Origin: Dehalococcoidia bacterium UBA5760
GTDB lineage: Bacteria; Chloroflexota; Dehalococcoidia; Dehalococcoidales; UBA5760
Assembly: GCA_002418895.1 (NCBI GenBank)
Contig: DIFA01000025.1
Location: forward strand, 1 to 39,302
Length of the DNA stretch: 39,302 nt
Direction: 5' to 3'
Position 1 is the stretch's first letter; each line of letters begins with the position of its first letter. Below are positions 7,670 through 17,628 of this stretch, piece by piece. The notes below the pieces were generated by a model that ran no database searches, had not been told where the DNA came from, and worked only from the letters and a program-made list of their open reading frames with translations. A program made the position numbers and the translations under genes.

Positions 7670-7804
7670 TAGAATTTGTACTATGCCTCTTAAATCTTAC
7701 CTTTTATATCATTCCTCAATATGCCTTTGGCCTTATTGCGTCTTGTTTTAGTACGATAGTAATACAGAAAATCTATCGTGTCTGTTTAAGGAGTAGGACT
7801 GAAT

Positions 7805-10800
7805 ATGGTTGTTACGTCAACACACACCGGGAAGAAAAGCTCTCCTATACCCAGAAAATCCTATGCCAGATTACCACAGATACTGGAAGTCCCCAATCTA
7901 ATCGATGTCCAATTAAGGTCGTTCCGCTGGCTGCAGGAAGAGGGACTGAAGCAGTTGCTGGAGGAGATATCCCCCATCGAGGACTTTACCGGCAACAGAC
8001 TGAGGCTGGACTTTGTCAGCTACGAATTCCGCCCTCCCCGACACTCCGAACAGGAGTGCCGCAACCGCGACCTAACCTACTCAACCCCCATTTACGTCAA
8101 GGCAAAGCTGCTTATTAAAAGCACCGGTGAAATCAAGGAAGAATCGCTATTCTTCGGCAGCATTCCCTTGATGACAGAAAAAGGCACCTTCATTACCAGC
8201 GGGGCGGAACGGGTGGTGGTAAGCCAGTTGCTCCGCTCGCCCGGCGTCTCCTTTACGCTCCAGGAAGATGCCTCAAGCGGCCGCAGCCTGTGCCACGCCA
8301 AGCTGATTCCCACCCACGGCGCATGGCTGGAGCTTGATACCAGTAATCGGGATGTTATTTCCGTCAAGATAGACGGTAAACGCAAAATTCCGATCACGAC
8401 ACTGCTACGTGCTATCGGCTACAGCAGCGATGAAGAACTTTTCGAGCTTTTCATCAAAGAGGATAACTCAACGCAACACCAGTACATCCGGTCAACCATC
8501 GAACGGGACCGTTTAATCAACAATACCACCGACGCTCTGCTTGACATATATAAAAGACTGAGACCCGGCGATCCTCTTACCACCGAGAATGCGCAGAGAC
8601 TGATAAAAAACCTCTTCTTTGACTCTCAGCGCTACGACCTGGGGGAAGTCGGACGCTATAAGCTCAATAAAAGACTGGAACTTGACGAGACTAAAGACCT
8701 GCGAGTCCTGGACAAAGAAGACATCGTCAACATCGTAAGACGCATGATTATGATCAACAACGGTGATGACGTTGCCAGCGATATTGACCATCTGGGCAAC
8801 CGGAGGATATGCACCGTCGGCGAGCTTATTCGAAACCAGCTCCGCATCGGTATGCTGCGCCTGGAGCGGATAGTTAAGGAACGGATGAGTATTCTAACCT
8901 CAGAAGCAGTAACTCCCAGTACCTTGGTCAACGCCCGTCCCATCGCAGCAACCATCAGGGAGTTCTTCGGCAGTTCGCAACTATCCCAATTCATGGATCA
9001 GACCAATCCGCTCGCTGAAATAACTCACAAGCGCCGCCTGTCAGCCATGGGGCCGGGAGGTCTATCCCGGGAGCGGGCCGGCTTTGAGGTTCGTGACGTC
9101 CACTTTTCACACTATGGCAGAATCTGCCCTATTGAAACCCCTGAGGGACCGAATATCGGCCTTATTGGCTCTTTGTCTATCTACAGCCGTATTAACCAGC
9201 ATGGCTTCATCGAAACTCCGTACCGGCGTGTCATCAACGAGATGAGCAATAAGGATAAAGGCCTCAAGGGTAAGACGGCACGTGAAGCCGTGGTTGACGA
9301 CCAGGACAACGCAATAATCGAGGCCGGCAGCGTAATCACCGATGCCGCCGCCCGTCAGTTGTCCAAGCTGTCGACCAGAAAGATAAAGGTAGTGCCGTTT
9401 GTATCTAACGAGATTGTTTATCTCACTGCGGATGAGGAGGACAAATATGCCATTGCGCAGGCAAACGCCAGACTTGACTCGCGTAACCAGTTCGTAGACA
9501 ACCAGGTTGAGGCAAGGCTGGCTGAGCGCTACATAGTAACCGCACCAGAAGAGATCGGGTTTGCGGATGTATCATCGAAGCAGGTATTCAGCGTCGCCAC
9601 AGCACTGATCCCATTCCTTGAGCATAACGATGCTAACCGTGCCCTGATGGGCTCCAACATGCAGCGGCAGGCAGTACCCCTGCTCCGTCCCGAGGCCCCC
9701 CTGGTAGCTACCGGAATGGAAGTCGAAGCCGCCAGATACAGCGGGGAGGTCTTTCTGACCCAGAATCCCGGCGAGGTAACCTCGGCTACCGGATCACAGA
9801 TAGTCGTTACTAAAGATGACGGGGAGCAGGATGTATACCCTCTTATGAAATTTGTACGTACCAACCAGGGCACCTGCATTAACCAGCACCCGGTGGTCGA
9901 TAGAGGCGACCGGGTAGAAACAGGACAGGTTATTACCGATAGCTCAGGCACCGACAGCGGCGAGCTGGCTCTCGGTCAGAATATCCTGTGCGCCTTCATG
10001 AGCTGGGAGGGCTATAACTATGAGGATGCCATTATTATCAGCAGTCGACTGGTTGAGGCGGATAAGTTTACCTCTATCCACATCTCCAAGCACGAGATTG
10101 AAGCCAGGACCACTAAATTGGGGCCCGAAGAAATCACCCGGGATATTCCAAATGTCGGTGAAGAGAGCCTCCGCAATCTCGATGAAACAGGCATTATTCG
10201 AATCGGCGCCGACGTCGGTCCCGGCGATATAATGGTCGGTAAAATCACGCCAAAGGGTGAAACCGAGCTGTCTGCCGAAGAGAAGCTGCTGCGGGCCATT
10301 TTTGGCGAGAAGGCTCGGGAGGTAAAAGACACCTCGCTAAGGATGCCTCACGGTGGGTGGGGTAAGATAATCAAAGTAAAGAAATTCGATAGTAGTAAAG
10401 GGGATGACCTGCCCGCCGGGGTCAACCAGTGGGTACAGATATGGGTTGCGCAAAAACGGAAGGTATCGGTAGGAGACAAGCTGGCCGGAAGGCACGGCAA
10501 CAAGGGAGTCGTCTCCATCATAGCACCCGCTGAGGATATGCCTTTCCTACCCGACGGGACACCGGTAGATATGATTCTCAACCCGATTGGCGTGCCGTCA
10601 CGAATGAATTTAGGACAGATCCTGGAAACTCACCTCGGTTGGGCCGCCCAAACACTGGGCATCAAGGTGCTTACTCCGGTCTTCGACGGCGCCGACGATT
10701 CTGATATCGAGGATGAACTATCCAGAGCCTGGCTGGCCCGAAAGGCCAGAGCGGTAGATAATACCACCGGTAGCAAAAACCCGACTATACAAGAAAAAGC

Positions 10801-11602
10801 TAAGGAATGGGTTAGCAGTCAGGGCTATGATGGAGAGAAAGCATTCAGCGATGATTATCCCGGTGAGGCAAAGGAGATCTGCCTACGCCTATGGCTCGAA
10901 GACCTGAAGATACCCAGTCGCGACCTTAACCGGGAAGAGCTCGCACAGACTGTGGAAAGAGTGAGCGTCGAGCGGAACCTCGCTGCCCCTGTTCAAGGGA
11001 AGGTTGAGCTTCGTGACGGGCATACCGGAGAACCTTTCGACCAACCGATCACCGTAGGCAACATCTATATGATAAAGCTGAACCACCTGGTCGAAGATAA
11101 GGTCCACGCCCGTTCTACCGGCCCCTACTCCTTGATCAGCCAGCAACCCCTGGGTGGTAAGGCACAATTCGGGGGACAGCGATTCGGCGAAATGGAGGTC
11201 TGGGCGCTGGAAGCCTACGGAGCCGCGCATAACCTTCAGGAAATTCTAACCAATAAGTCAGACGATGTCAGCGGTAGAGCCAAGACCTACGAGGCTATTG
11301 TCAAGAACGAAGACTTTATCCAATCGGGGGTACCGGAATCCTTTAAGGTCCTGATTATGGAACTGCGTAGCCTCGGGCTTGCTGTCGAGGTAATCAGTGA
11401 AGAAGAGGAAAAGGCAAACATCCCCGAGGAAACCGGGGTAGCCTCATCACCGATCGCCGAGCTCAAAGCTGAAGCGCCCGTTGAAGCAGAAAAAGAAGCA
11501 GCCTTGCCCGAGGAAAATGTAGAATCTCCCAACGGAGAAGCAGTTATATCCGATGAGACTACGGATCTCACCGAAAAAGAGGTGAAAGAAGATAATGCTT
11601 GA
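7805..11602 (+). CDS. rpoB: RNA polymerase beta subunit
   Basis: 1265 aa catalytic subunit of RNA polymerase. The rifampicin-binding region around residues 388-415 reads GSSQLSQFMDQ...ITHKRRLSAMGPGG, with the Gln, Asp, His and Ser usually found in sensitive enzymes. Next come HYGRICPIETPEGPNIGLI, the GDKLAGRHGNKGV active-site block and the C-terminal GGKAQFGGQRFGEMEVWALEAYGAA clamp segment. About 70 extra residues at the end, starting near VISEEEEK, are acidic and low in complexity, beyond the conserved core. The gene overlaps rpoC by 8 nt (ATGCTTGA), indicating coupled translation. Confidence 0.98.
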   Translation: MVVTSTHTGKKSSPIPRKSYARLPQILEVPNLIDVQLRSFRWLQEEGLKQLLEEISPIEDFTGNRLRLDFVSYEFRPPRHSEQECRNRDLTYSTPIYVKAKLLIKSTGEIKEESLFFGSIPLMTEKGTFITSGAERVVVSQLLRSPGVSFTLQEDASSGRSLCHAKLIPTHGAWLELDTSNRDVISVKIDGKRKIPITTLLRAIGYSSDEELFELFIKEDNSTQHQYIRSTIERDRLINNTTDALLDIYKRLRPGDPLTTENAQRLIKNLFFDSQRYDLGEVGRYKLNKRLELDETKDLRVLDKEDIVNIVRRMIMINNGDDVASDIDHLGNRRICTVGELIRNQLRIGMLRLERIVKERMSILTSEAVTPSTLVNARPIAATIREFFGSSQLSQFMDQTNPLAEITHKRRLSAMGPGGLSRERAGFEVRDVHFSHYGRICPIETPEGPNIGLIGSLSIYSRINQHGFIETPYRRVINEMSNKDKGLKGKTAREAVVDDQDNAIIEAGSVITDAAARQLSKLSTRKIKVVPFVSNEIVYLTADEEDKYAIAQANARLDSRNQFVDNQVEARLAERYIVTAPEEIGFADVSSKQVFSVATALIPFLEHNDANRALMGSNMQRQAVPLLRPEAPLVATGMEVEAARYSGEVFLTQNPGEVTSATGSQIVVTKDDGEQDVYPLMKFVRTNQGTCINQHPVVDRGDRVETGQVITDSSGTDSGELALGQNILCAFMSWEGYNYEDAIIISSRLVEADKFTSIHISKHEIEARTTKLGPEEITRDIPNVGEESLRNLDETGIIRIGADVGPGDIMVGKITPKGETELSAEEKLLRAIFGEKAREVKDTSLRMPHGGWGKIIKVKKFDSSKGDDLPAGVNQWVQIWVAQKRKVSVGDKLAGRHGNKGVVSIIAPAEDMPFLPDGTPVDMILNPIGVPSRMNLGQILETHLGWAAQTLGIKVLTPVFDGADDSDIEDELSRAWLARKARAVDNTTGSKNPTIQEKAKEWVSSQGYDGEKAFSDDYPGEAKEICLRLWLEDLKIPSRDLNREELAQTVERVSVERNLAAPVQGKVELRDGHTGEPFDQPITVGNIYMIKLNHLVEDKVHARSTGPYSLISQQPLGGKAQFGGQRFGEMEVWALEAYGAAHNLQEILTNKSDDVSGRAKTYEAIVKNEDFIQSGVPESFKVLIMELRSLGLAVEVISEEEEKANIPEETGVASSPIAELKAEAPVEAEKEAALPEENVESPNGEAVISDETTDLTEKEVKEDNA

Positions 11603-14600
11603 AGTTAATGATTTTGATGCCGTCCGTATTTCTCTCGCTTCACCAGAGCAGATCAGGAGCTGGTCATATGGTGAAGTGACCAAGCCGGAAACTATCAACT
11701 ACCGCACTCTCAAGCCGGAAAGAGATGGACTTTTCTGCGAAAAGATATTCGGCCCGACTAAGGACTTCGAGTGCTTCTGCGGTAAATACAAGAAGATACG
11801 CTACAAAGGAGTAATTTGCGACAAGTGCGGCGTTGAGGTAGCACGGTCTAAAGTACGCCGGGAACGGATGGGGCATATCGAGCTGGCCAGTCCGGCCAGC
11901 CATATCTGGTTTGCCAAGGGAATCCCCAGTCGGATGGGACTGTTGCTCGGGCTGTCGCCACGAAGTCTGGAGCGTGTCCTGTATTTTTCACACTATATAA
12001 TAACATCGATAGACGAAGAAGCACGCCAGAGAGCGATTGAAGAGCTTAAAGAGAAAAACTCCCAGGAAATGGCGGAGCGTAAAAATGCCTTAGAGGCCAA
12101 AATCACCGAGACGGAGCAGTCAGGAGCAACGGTGGAGGAGATAAATCAGCTCCGGCGCGACTGGACCGACGAAAAGGTCCAGCTTGAAGAGCATTCCGCC
12201 AGCGATATTGAGCAACTGGAAGACCTGCGTAAGCACACACTGCTCAATGAGAACCGCTACCAGGAACTGAAACAGAAGTTCGGCGACATTTTTGAGGCCG
12301 GGATGGGAGCCGAGGCTATTCTCCAGATTCTCAAAGAAATTGACCTTGAGGAAACACACAATGCTCTAATTCAGGAGACCCGCCTATCTTCAGGACAACG
12401 CCGCAGGAAGGCAAGCAAGCAGCTACAGGTAGTGGAAACCTTCCGCCGTAGCGGCAATAAACCCGAATGGATGATTCTCACGGTGCTGCCGGTACTGCCA
12501 CCAGACCTCAGACCTATGGTCCAGCTCGACGGAGACAGGTTCGCTACCAGTGGCCTTAATGACCTGTACCGCCGGGTGATTAACCGCAATAACCGTCTGC
12601 GTCATCTGCTAGAGATAGGTGCCCCCGATATTATCATCCGCAACGAAAAACGAATGCTTCAGGAAGCGGTCGACTCTCTTATCGACAACGAGAAGGGAGG
12701 AGGACGAGCCGTCTCCTTCAGCGGTAACCATAAACTAAAGTCACTATCGGACATGCTCAGAGGCAAGCAGGGACGATTTCGCCAAAATCTTCTGGGCAAA
12801 CGGGTGGACTATAGCGGACGTTCGGTTATCGTTGTCGGCCCGGAGCTTAAGCTCCACCAATGCGGTCTGCCCAGAAGGATGGCCCTGGAGCTATTCAAAC
12901 CGTTTATTGTGCATCGATTGATGGAACGTGGACTTGCCTTCAGTGACAAGAGCGCCCGCCGGCTGGTGGCAAGGGCCAATCCCGAGGTATACGATATCCT
13001 GGAAGAGGTTATTAAGGAACGTCCGGTGTTACTAAACCGGGCCCCTACCCTCCACCGGCTCGGCATTCAGGCTTTTGAACCGGTACTTATCGACGGCAGC
13101 GCCATACAACTCCATCCCATGGTATGCTCAACCTTCAACGCCGACTTTGACGGCGATCAGATGGCAGTCCATCTACCTCTATCCAAAGCTGCAGTTAAAG
13201 AAGCCAGAGAGCTAATGCTCAGCATCCACAATATGCTGCTGCCAAGCTGCGGAGAGCCAGTCGTAATCCCGACTCTGGATATGGTCCTCGGCTGCTACTA
13301 CCTGACCACCATCAGATCAGGCGCCAAGGGAGAAGGCAAGACCTTCGGCAGTTTGGAAGAGACCAGACTTGCCTATGATATCGGTGTTATTGACCTCAGG
13401 GCTGAGGTCGAAGTCAGGATTCCCGGGCAAGACCAGAGGATTAAGACCAGCGCCGGCCGTATCATATTCAACGAGGTGCTGCCTCAGCAACTACGTGATT
13501 ACAACAAGGTAATCGATAAATCGACCTCGAAGCAAATAGTAGACAGTTGCTATAAGCTGCTGAGCAGCCAGGAAATGGCAATAGTACTGGACAATCTGAA
13601 GCAATTGGGCTTCCGGTACGCTACCAAGTCAGGAACAACTATCGGCATGAGCGACGTCAAAATTCCAGAGGCCAAAGCAAGATTGATAAAAGACGCCGAG
13701 GAAAAAACGGCCGCTATCAAAGAGCAATATAACCGCGGAGTAATCACCGAAGACGAAAGCTATAATGGTGTTATCGGTGTGTGGATGGAAACCACCGACC
13801 TGATTACAGAGGCTATCTCCAATTCTCTCGACCGCTACGGTAGCATCTATATGATGTCAACATCAGGGGCCAAGGGTAATATTTCTCAGATCAGGCAGAT
13901 GGCAGGCATGCGGGGCTTGATGACCAATCCATCGGGTAAGATAATCGACTTTCCCATTAAGGCCAGCCTGCGTGAAGGGCTTAACGTTCTGGAGTACTTT
14001 ATCTCTACTCATGGCGCCCGTAAAGGACTGGCGGACACCGCACTAAGAACATCTGAGAGCGGTTACCTGACCAGACGTCTCGTTGATGTCGCTCAGGATA
14101 CCATCATCCGACAGGAAGACTGCGGCACCCTGGATGGAATATGGATATCCGAACCCCAAAAAGGTGAAATTCTACCGCCACTCGCTAAACGAATAACCGG
14201 CCGTCTGGCTGCCAGTAAAGTGGTTGACCCGCAGACAAATGAAACCATCGTTGACCGTAATGAAGAAATAGATGACGATAAGGCGAAGAAGATTATTGAT
14301 GCCGGGCTGACCAAGGTTCACGTCAGGTCTCCGCTCTCCTGTCAGTCAAGGCAAGGCACCTGCCAGCGATGCTATGGCTGGGACCTTTCCTGCGGCAAGC
14401 TGATCAAGCTAAACACGGCAGTAGGTATAATTGCCGCCCAGAGCATCGGCGAACCGGGTACCCAGTTAACTCTACGCACCTTTCACACCGGCGGCGTCGT
14501 CGGCCTGGATATCACCACCGGTCTACCCAGGATCGAAGAACTATTCGAAGGCAGAACGCCCAAGGCCCAGGCCATCATCTCAGAAATAGACGGCACAGCT

Positions 14601-15482
14601 GAAATAGTGGATGATGAAGAGGGGAGAAGAATCAAGATCGTCAGCTCCGAGGTATTCTATGATGAATACACACCCCCAGCCGGTTGGCTGGTCCTGACGC
14701 AGGATAAAGCTTGGGTGGACATCGGTACGCCACTGGCTTGCCCACCTCAGTCTGATGAAAACTCACCGCAGGAGCGATCACTCGCCTCTGAGAATCAACC
14801 AATACTGGCCCGTGTCAGCGGTGAGGTCACCATTCAAGGGGAAAAGATACTGATAAGGTATGAGGATAATGAGGTACGGGAATACTCCATTCCCCCAGCC
14901 ACCCATATCCGTGTCCAAAACGGTGACAGAGTACAGGCCGGAGACCGCTTGACCGACGGCTCTATTGACCCGCAGGACATTCTTCATATTTCCGGGAAAG
15001 AGGCCGTCCAGCGTTACCTGGTGGACGAGGTACAAAAGGTATACCGATCACAAGGGGTAAACATAAACGACAAGCACATCGAGGTTATCGTCCGCCAGAT
15101 GCTGACCAAGGTTTATATTGATTCATCAGGAGACACCGGATTGGTAATAGGAGAGCTGTTAGACAAGTTCGATTACGAGGATATTAACGCTAAGGTTCTT
15201 GCCGAGGGCGGGGAGCCAGCCACTGCTCACATTGTCTTAATGGGAATAACCCGCGCTTCACTGAATACTGACAGCTGGTTAGCCGCGGCCTCCTTCCAGG
15301 AGACTACCAAGGTGCTTACCGAAGCAGCCGTGGCCGGCAAGGTGGATAAACTTAACGGGCTCAAGGAGAATGTCATCATCGGGAAGTTAATACCGGCCTG
15401 CCACTCAATTACTGAGGGTAATCCAGAACTAACAGCCGGTAGAGAGAACGAAGGTGAAGAGTTAAGGGAGCTGGCTATCTGA
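11595..15482 (+). CDS. rpoC: RNA polymerase beta' subunit
   Basis: 1295 aa. The N-terminal zinc-binding segment is CFCGKYKKIRYKGVICDKCG; the catalytic metal motif NADFDGDQMAVH is present, as is the second zinc segment CQSRQGTCQRCYGWDLSCG followed by AAQSIGEPGTQLTLRTFHTGG (trigger loop region). A charged coiled-coil stretch lies at about residues 135-220. Its ATG overlaps the end of rpoB. A strong intrinsic terminator follows 35 bp after the stop, so the operon appears to end here. Confidence 0.98.
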   Translation: MLEVNDFDAVRISLASPEQIRSWSYGEVTKPETINYRTLKPERDGLFCEKIFGPTKDFECFCGKYKKIRYKGVICDKCGVEVARSKVRRERMGHIELASPASHIWFAKGIPSRMGLLLGLSPRSLERVLYFSHYIITSIDEEARQRAIEELKEKNSQEMAERKNALEAKITETEQSGATVEEINQLRRDWTDEKVQLEEHSASDIEQLEDLRKHTLLNENRYQELKQKFGDIFEAGMGAEAILQILKEIDLEETHNALIQETRLSSGQRRRKASKQLQVVETFRRSGNKPEWMILTVLPVLPPDLRPMVQLDGDRFATSGLNDLYRRVINRNNRLRHLLEIGAPDIIIRNEKRMLQEAVDSLIDNEKGGGRAVSFSGNHKLKSLSDMLRGKQGRFRQNLLGKRVDYSGRSVIVVGPELKLHQCGLPRRMALELFKPFIVHRLMERGLAFSDKSARRLVARANPEVYDILEEVIKERPVLLNRAPTLHRLGIQAFEPVLIDGSAIQLHPMVCSTFNADFDGDQMAVHLPLSKAAVKEARELMLSIHNMLLPSCGEPVVIPTLDMVLGCYYLTTIRSGAKGEGKTFGSLEETRLAYDIGVIDLRAEVEVRIPGQDQRIKTSAGRIIFNEVLPQQLRDYNKVIDKSTSKQIVDSCYKLLSSQEMAIVLDNLKQLGFRYATKSGTTIGMSDVKIPEAKARLIKDAEEKTAAIKEQYNRGVITEDESYNGVIGVWMETTDLITEAISNSLDRYGSIYMMSTSGAKGNISQIRQMAGMRGLMTNPSGKIIDFPIKASLREGLNVLEYFISTHGARKGLADTALRTSESGYLTRRLVDVAQDTIIRQEDCGTLDGIWISEPQKGEILPPLAKRITGRLAASKVVDPQTNETIVDRNEEIDDDKAKKIIDAGLTKVHVRSPLSCQSRQGTCQRCYGWDLSCGKLIKLNTAVGIIAAQSIGEPGTQLTLRTFHTGGVVGLDITTGLPRIEELFEGRTPKAQAIISEIDGTAEIVDDEEGRRIKIVSSEVFYDEYTPPAGWLVLTQDKAWVDIGTPLACPPQSDENSPQERSLASENQPILARVSGEVTIQGEKILIRYEDNEVREYSIPPATHIRVQNGDRVQAGDRLTDGSIDPQDILHISGKEAVQRYLVDEVQKVYRSQGVNINDKHIEVIVRQMLTKVYIDSSGDTGLVIGELLDKFDYEDINAKVLAEGGEPATAHIVLMGITRASLNTDSWLAAASFQETTKVLTEAAVAGKVDKLNGLKENVIIGKLIPACHSITEGNPELTAGRENEGEELRELAI

Positions 15483-15517
15483 AGCCCGCGATACAAGCTA
15501 ATCTCTGCTACAAGATG

Positions 15518-15549
15518 AAACCGCCCCGATATGATCGGGGCGGTTTTTT
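15518..15549 (+). terminator. Intrinsic terminator of rpoBC
   Basis: 13-bp perfect stem AAACCGCCCCGAT (15518-15530) / ATCGGGGCGGTTT (15534-15546) with a 3-nt loop, merging into a run of six T (15544-15549). Confidence 0.95.
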
Positions 15550-15593
15550 ATCCACAGACACCGGCCAGCAAATGCACCGCTCGTGAAAAGTTG

Positions 15594-15602
15594 TGGTATA
15601 AT
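15594..15602 (+). promoter_or_regulatory. Extended -10 promoter of ruvB
   Basis: TGG directly before a consensus TATAAT (15597-15602) makes an extended -10 element. No good -35 is present at the right distance. Transcription would start near 15609, about 26 nt before the proposed ruvB start. Confidence 0.6.
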
Positions 15603-15634
15603 GACCTAAACGAGGATCAAGGGAGGAGAATACT

Positions 15635-16657
15635 ATCAGTCGGGTTATATCAGGCAAACTCAGTGCTGACGACACATCACTTGACAACAGCTTGAGACCA
15701 CGGCAGCTAACTGGCTTCATCGGTCAAACTAAGGTCAAGGAAAACCTGAAGATAGCTATCACCGCCGCTAAGAGCAGGGGTGAAGCGCTTGATCACATAT
15801 TGCTCTACGGCCCCCCGGGGCTAGGTAAGACTACCATGGCCCACATTATAGCCAGTGAGGTGGGGGTCAACATAAAGATTACCTCCGGCCCGGCAGTAGA
15901 ACGCACCGGGGACCTGGCAGCAATTCTGACCAACCTGCGCAGCCAGGATATACTCTTTATCGACGAGATTCACCGTCTCAACCGAACGGTTGAGGAAATG
16001 CTGTACCCGGCTATGGAGGACTTCGCCCTGGATATCATCATCGGTAAGGGCCCCGGCGCTAAAAACCTGAGGATAAATCTACCTGACTTCACCCTGATCG
16101 GTGCTACGACCCGTTTTGCCCTGCTAAGTCCACCACTGAGAGACCGATTTGGAGCTGTCTATCGACTCGATTTTTATGACCGAACCTCTATTGAAGAAAT
16201 TTTGAAACGCTCAGCACGGATTCTTCAAATAGAGGTTGAGGACAAAGGAATATCAGAGATAGCCCGGAGGGCCAGGGGCACTCCCCGCGTCGCTAACCGG
16301 TTGCTCAAGCGAGTAAGAGACTACGCTCAGGTAATGGCCGATGGTCTGATTACCCAGCCGGTGGCAGTCGAGGCACTGGGTAAGCTGGAGATAGATCCCA
16401 TCGGCCTCGATGAAATCGACCATAAGGTCCTCAGCACTATCATCGACAAATTCAACGGCGGTCCGGTGGGACTGGACACTATTGCCGCCTCAGTCAGCGA
16501 GGAAGCCGACACCATTATGGATGTCTACGAGCCTTATCTGATGCAACTGGGCTTTCTGGACCGGACTCCCCGGGGCCGGCTGGCAACCAGACTAGCCTAC
16601 GAACACCTCAAACGGCCCTATAACAAGGGAAAACCACCTCAACCAACCCTGCTCTAA
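15635..16657 (+). CDS. ruvB: Holliday junction branch-migration helicase RuvB, probable ATC start
   Basis: 340 aa AAA+ motor that drives branch migration with RuvA. Walker A is GPPGLGKTT, Walker B is FIDEIH, sensor block is LIGATTR, and the winged-helix end is GFLDRTPRGR. The first ordinary start codon in frame is TTG at 15692, but homology begins earlier: the frame upstream reads SRVISGKLSADDTSLDNS before LRPRQL, like the usual RuvB N-terminus. GGGAGGAG stands six bases before an ATC at 15635, exactly where ATG is expected, and no ATG, GTG or TTG occurs between. I infer an ATC (AUC) start, or an ATG with a sequence error. RuvA and RuvC are not in the window. Confidence 0.93.
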   Translation: MSRVISGKLSADDTSLDNSLRPRQLTGFIGQTKVKENLKIAITAAKSRGEALDHILLYGPPGLGKTTMAHIIASEVGVNIKITSGPAVERTGDLAAILTNLRSQDILFIDEIHRLNRTVEEMLYPAMEDFALDIIIGKGPGAKNLRINLPDFTLIGATTRFALLSPPLRDRFGAVYRLDFYDRTSIEEILKRSARILQIEVEDKGISEIARRARGTPRVANRLLKRVRDYAQVMADGLITQPVAVEALGKLEIDPIGLDEIDHKVLSTIIDKFNGGPVGLDTIAASVSEEADTIMDVYEPYLMQLGFLDRTPRGRLATRLAYEHLKRPYNKGKPPQPTLL

Positions 16658-16674
16658 ACCAGGACCAAAAGTGA

Positions 16675-16700
16675 GGGGAACCCACCAAGCAGGATTCCCC
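16675..16700. terminator. Weak hairpin between convergent ruvB and SIMPL genes
   Basis: GGGGAA (16675-16680) pairs with TTCCCC (16695-16700) around a 14-nt loop, with outer GTGA/TCAC possible. Neither side has a strong T-run, so it may be a weak bidirectional terminator. Confidence 0.3.
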
Positions 16701-16734
16701 AGAATCTTCACTGTTTCCCGAGTCAACCATGCGT

Positions 16735-17520
16735 TCAGTCGAGAATAGCGTAGCAAACCTGAACGGTAAGGCTAACCTCCATCTCACCAGGGCTAATTGA
16801 TGTTTCCGGTACTGCTTTAGCCATATCATAGCTTATCATCCCTTCATTCCGGTAGATGGAAGACGACTGAACACTCTCAGAAACATAGGTAGGCTTACCC
16901 AGGCTGACACCTGCCAGAGCGGCCAGTTGCTCCGCCTTGGCCCTGGCATCAGCGACCGCCTCCTGCCGTGCCTCTTCATAGTAGCCTTGAGGGTCGTCAA
17001 TAGTGAACTCAATACCATCGATACGGGTTAAATCACCCCCGGCTACAACGACCGCATCAATGATAGCGCCCGCCTTATCGATATCCCTGATCTTAGCGCT
17101 GACGATATTAGTTACCCGGTAGCCGACGACAATACTCTCGCCCTTCACATCATCCCATCGGGTAACCTGACTGACATTAAAGTACTGAGTCTGAATATCC
17201 TTCTCTGCCACACCGCTATCGGTCATGGCTTTCATCACCCCATCCATCGCCTCTATTGCTTCTACCTGAGCCTCAGCCACAGTTGCTTCCTGGACCTCAA
17301 TACCCACCCTCAGAATAGCGACATCGGGAGCCGCCATTGTCTTACCCTGTCCGGTAACCCAGATTCCTGCCTGCTGACTATCCAGGCTAACCTCGAGAGT
17401 CGACGGGGAGTTACCCGAACCGACGCCATTGATACCCGGTAAACCAGCACCGCAACCGCTCAGGGCAACCACCGGTACTATCGGTACCAGTGCTATTGCC
17501 AGAAGCCACTTTCTGCTCAT
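16735..17520 (-). CDS. SIMPL-domain (DUF541) lipoprotein
   Basis: 261 aa. The N-terminus MSRKWLLAIALVPIVPVVA ends in a lipobox, LSGC with the lipid-modified Cys at 23, so the protein should be anchored on the outer face of the membrane. The body fits the SIMPL/DUF541 fold: ITVTGQGK-like opening (WVTGQGKTMAAPDVAILRVG), EKDIQTQYFNVSQV, the YRVTN block, and EARQEAVADARAKAEQLAALAGVSLG. The function of this family is not settled. GAAGGAGG precedes the ATG. It lies 108 bp downstream of a DUF5667/ECF sigma pair on the same strand, so it could belong to that envelope-response unit, although no terminator or promoter decides this. Confidence 0.87.
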   Translation of the reverse strand: MSRKWLLAIALVPIVPVVALSGCGAGLPGINGVGSGNSPSTLEVSLDSQQAGIWVTGQGKTMAAPDVAILRVGIEVQEATVAEAQVEAIEAMDGVMKAMTDSGVAEKDIQTQYFNVSQVTRWDDVKGESIVVGYRVTNIVSAKIRDIDKAGAIIDAVVVAGGDLTRIDGIEFTIDDPQGYYEEARQEAVADARAKAEQLAALAGVSLGKPTYVSESVQSSSIYRNEGMISYDMAKAVPETSISPGEMEVSLTVQVCYAILD

Positions 17521-17628
17521 CTCCTGCCTCCTTCTTTAAGAGAACTCGCTTTCACTCACTTCTTAGAATTAAGACGGTAAAACTATCATTTGGTTAAGCC
17601 TGCCCGAGGATAAGGAAAAGGCCACGGA

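Larger units (their letters stand above)
7491..7804. other. Divergent intergenic region between the fatty-acid and RNA polymerase operons
   Basis: No gene seen. The region holds two outward-facing consensus-like sigma-70 promoters (listed separately) whose -35 hexamers are 46 bp apart, and a leader of about 130 nt before rpoB that is AT-rich and shows no riboswitch or attenuator structure I can recognise. The rpoB ribosome-binding site AAGGAG lies ten bases or so before its ATG. Confidence 0.8.
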
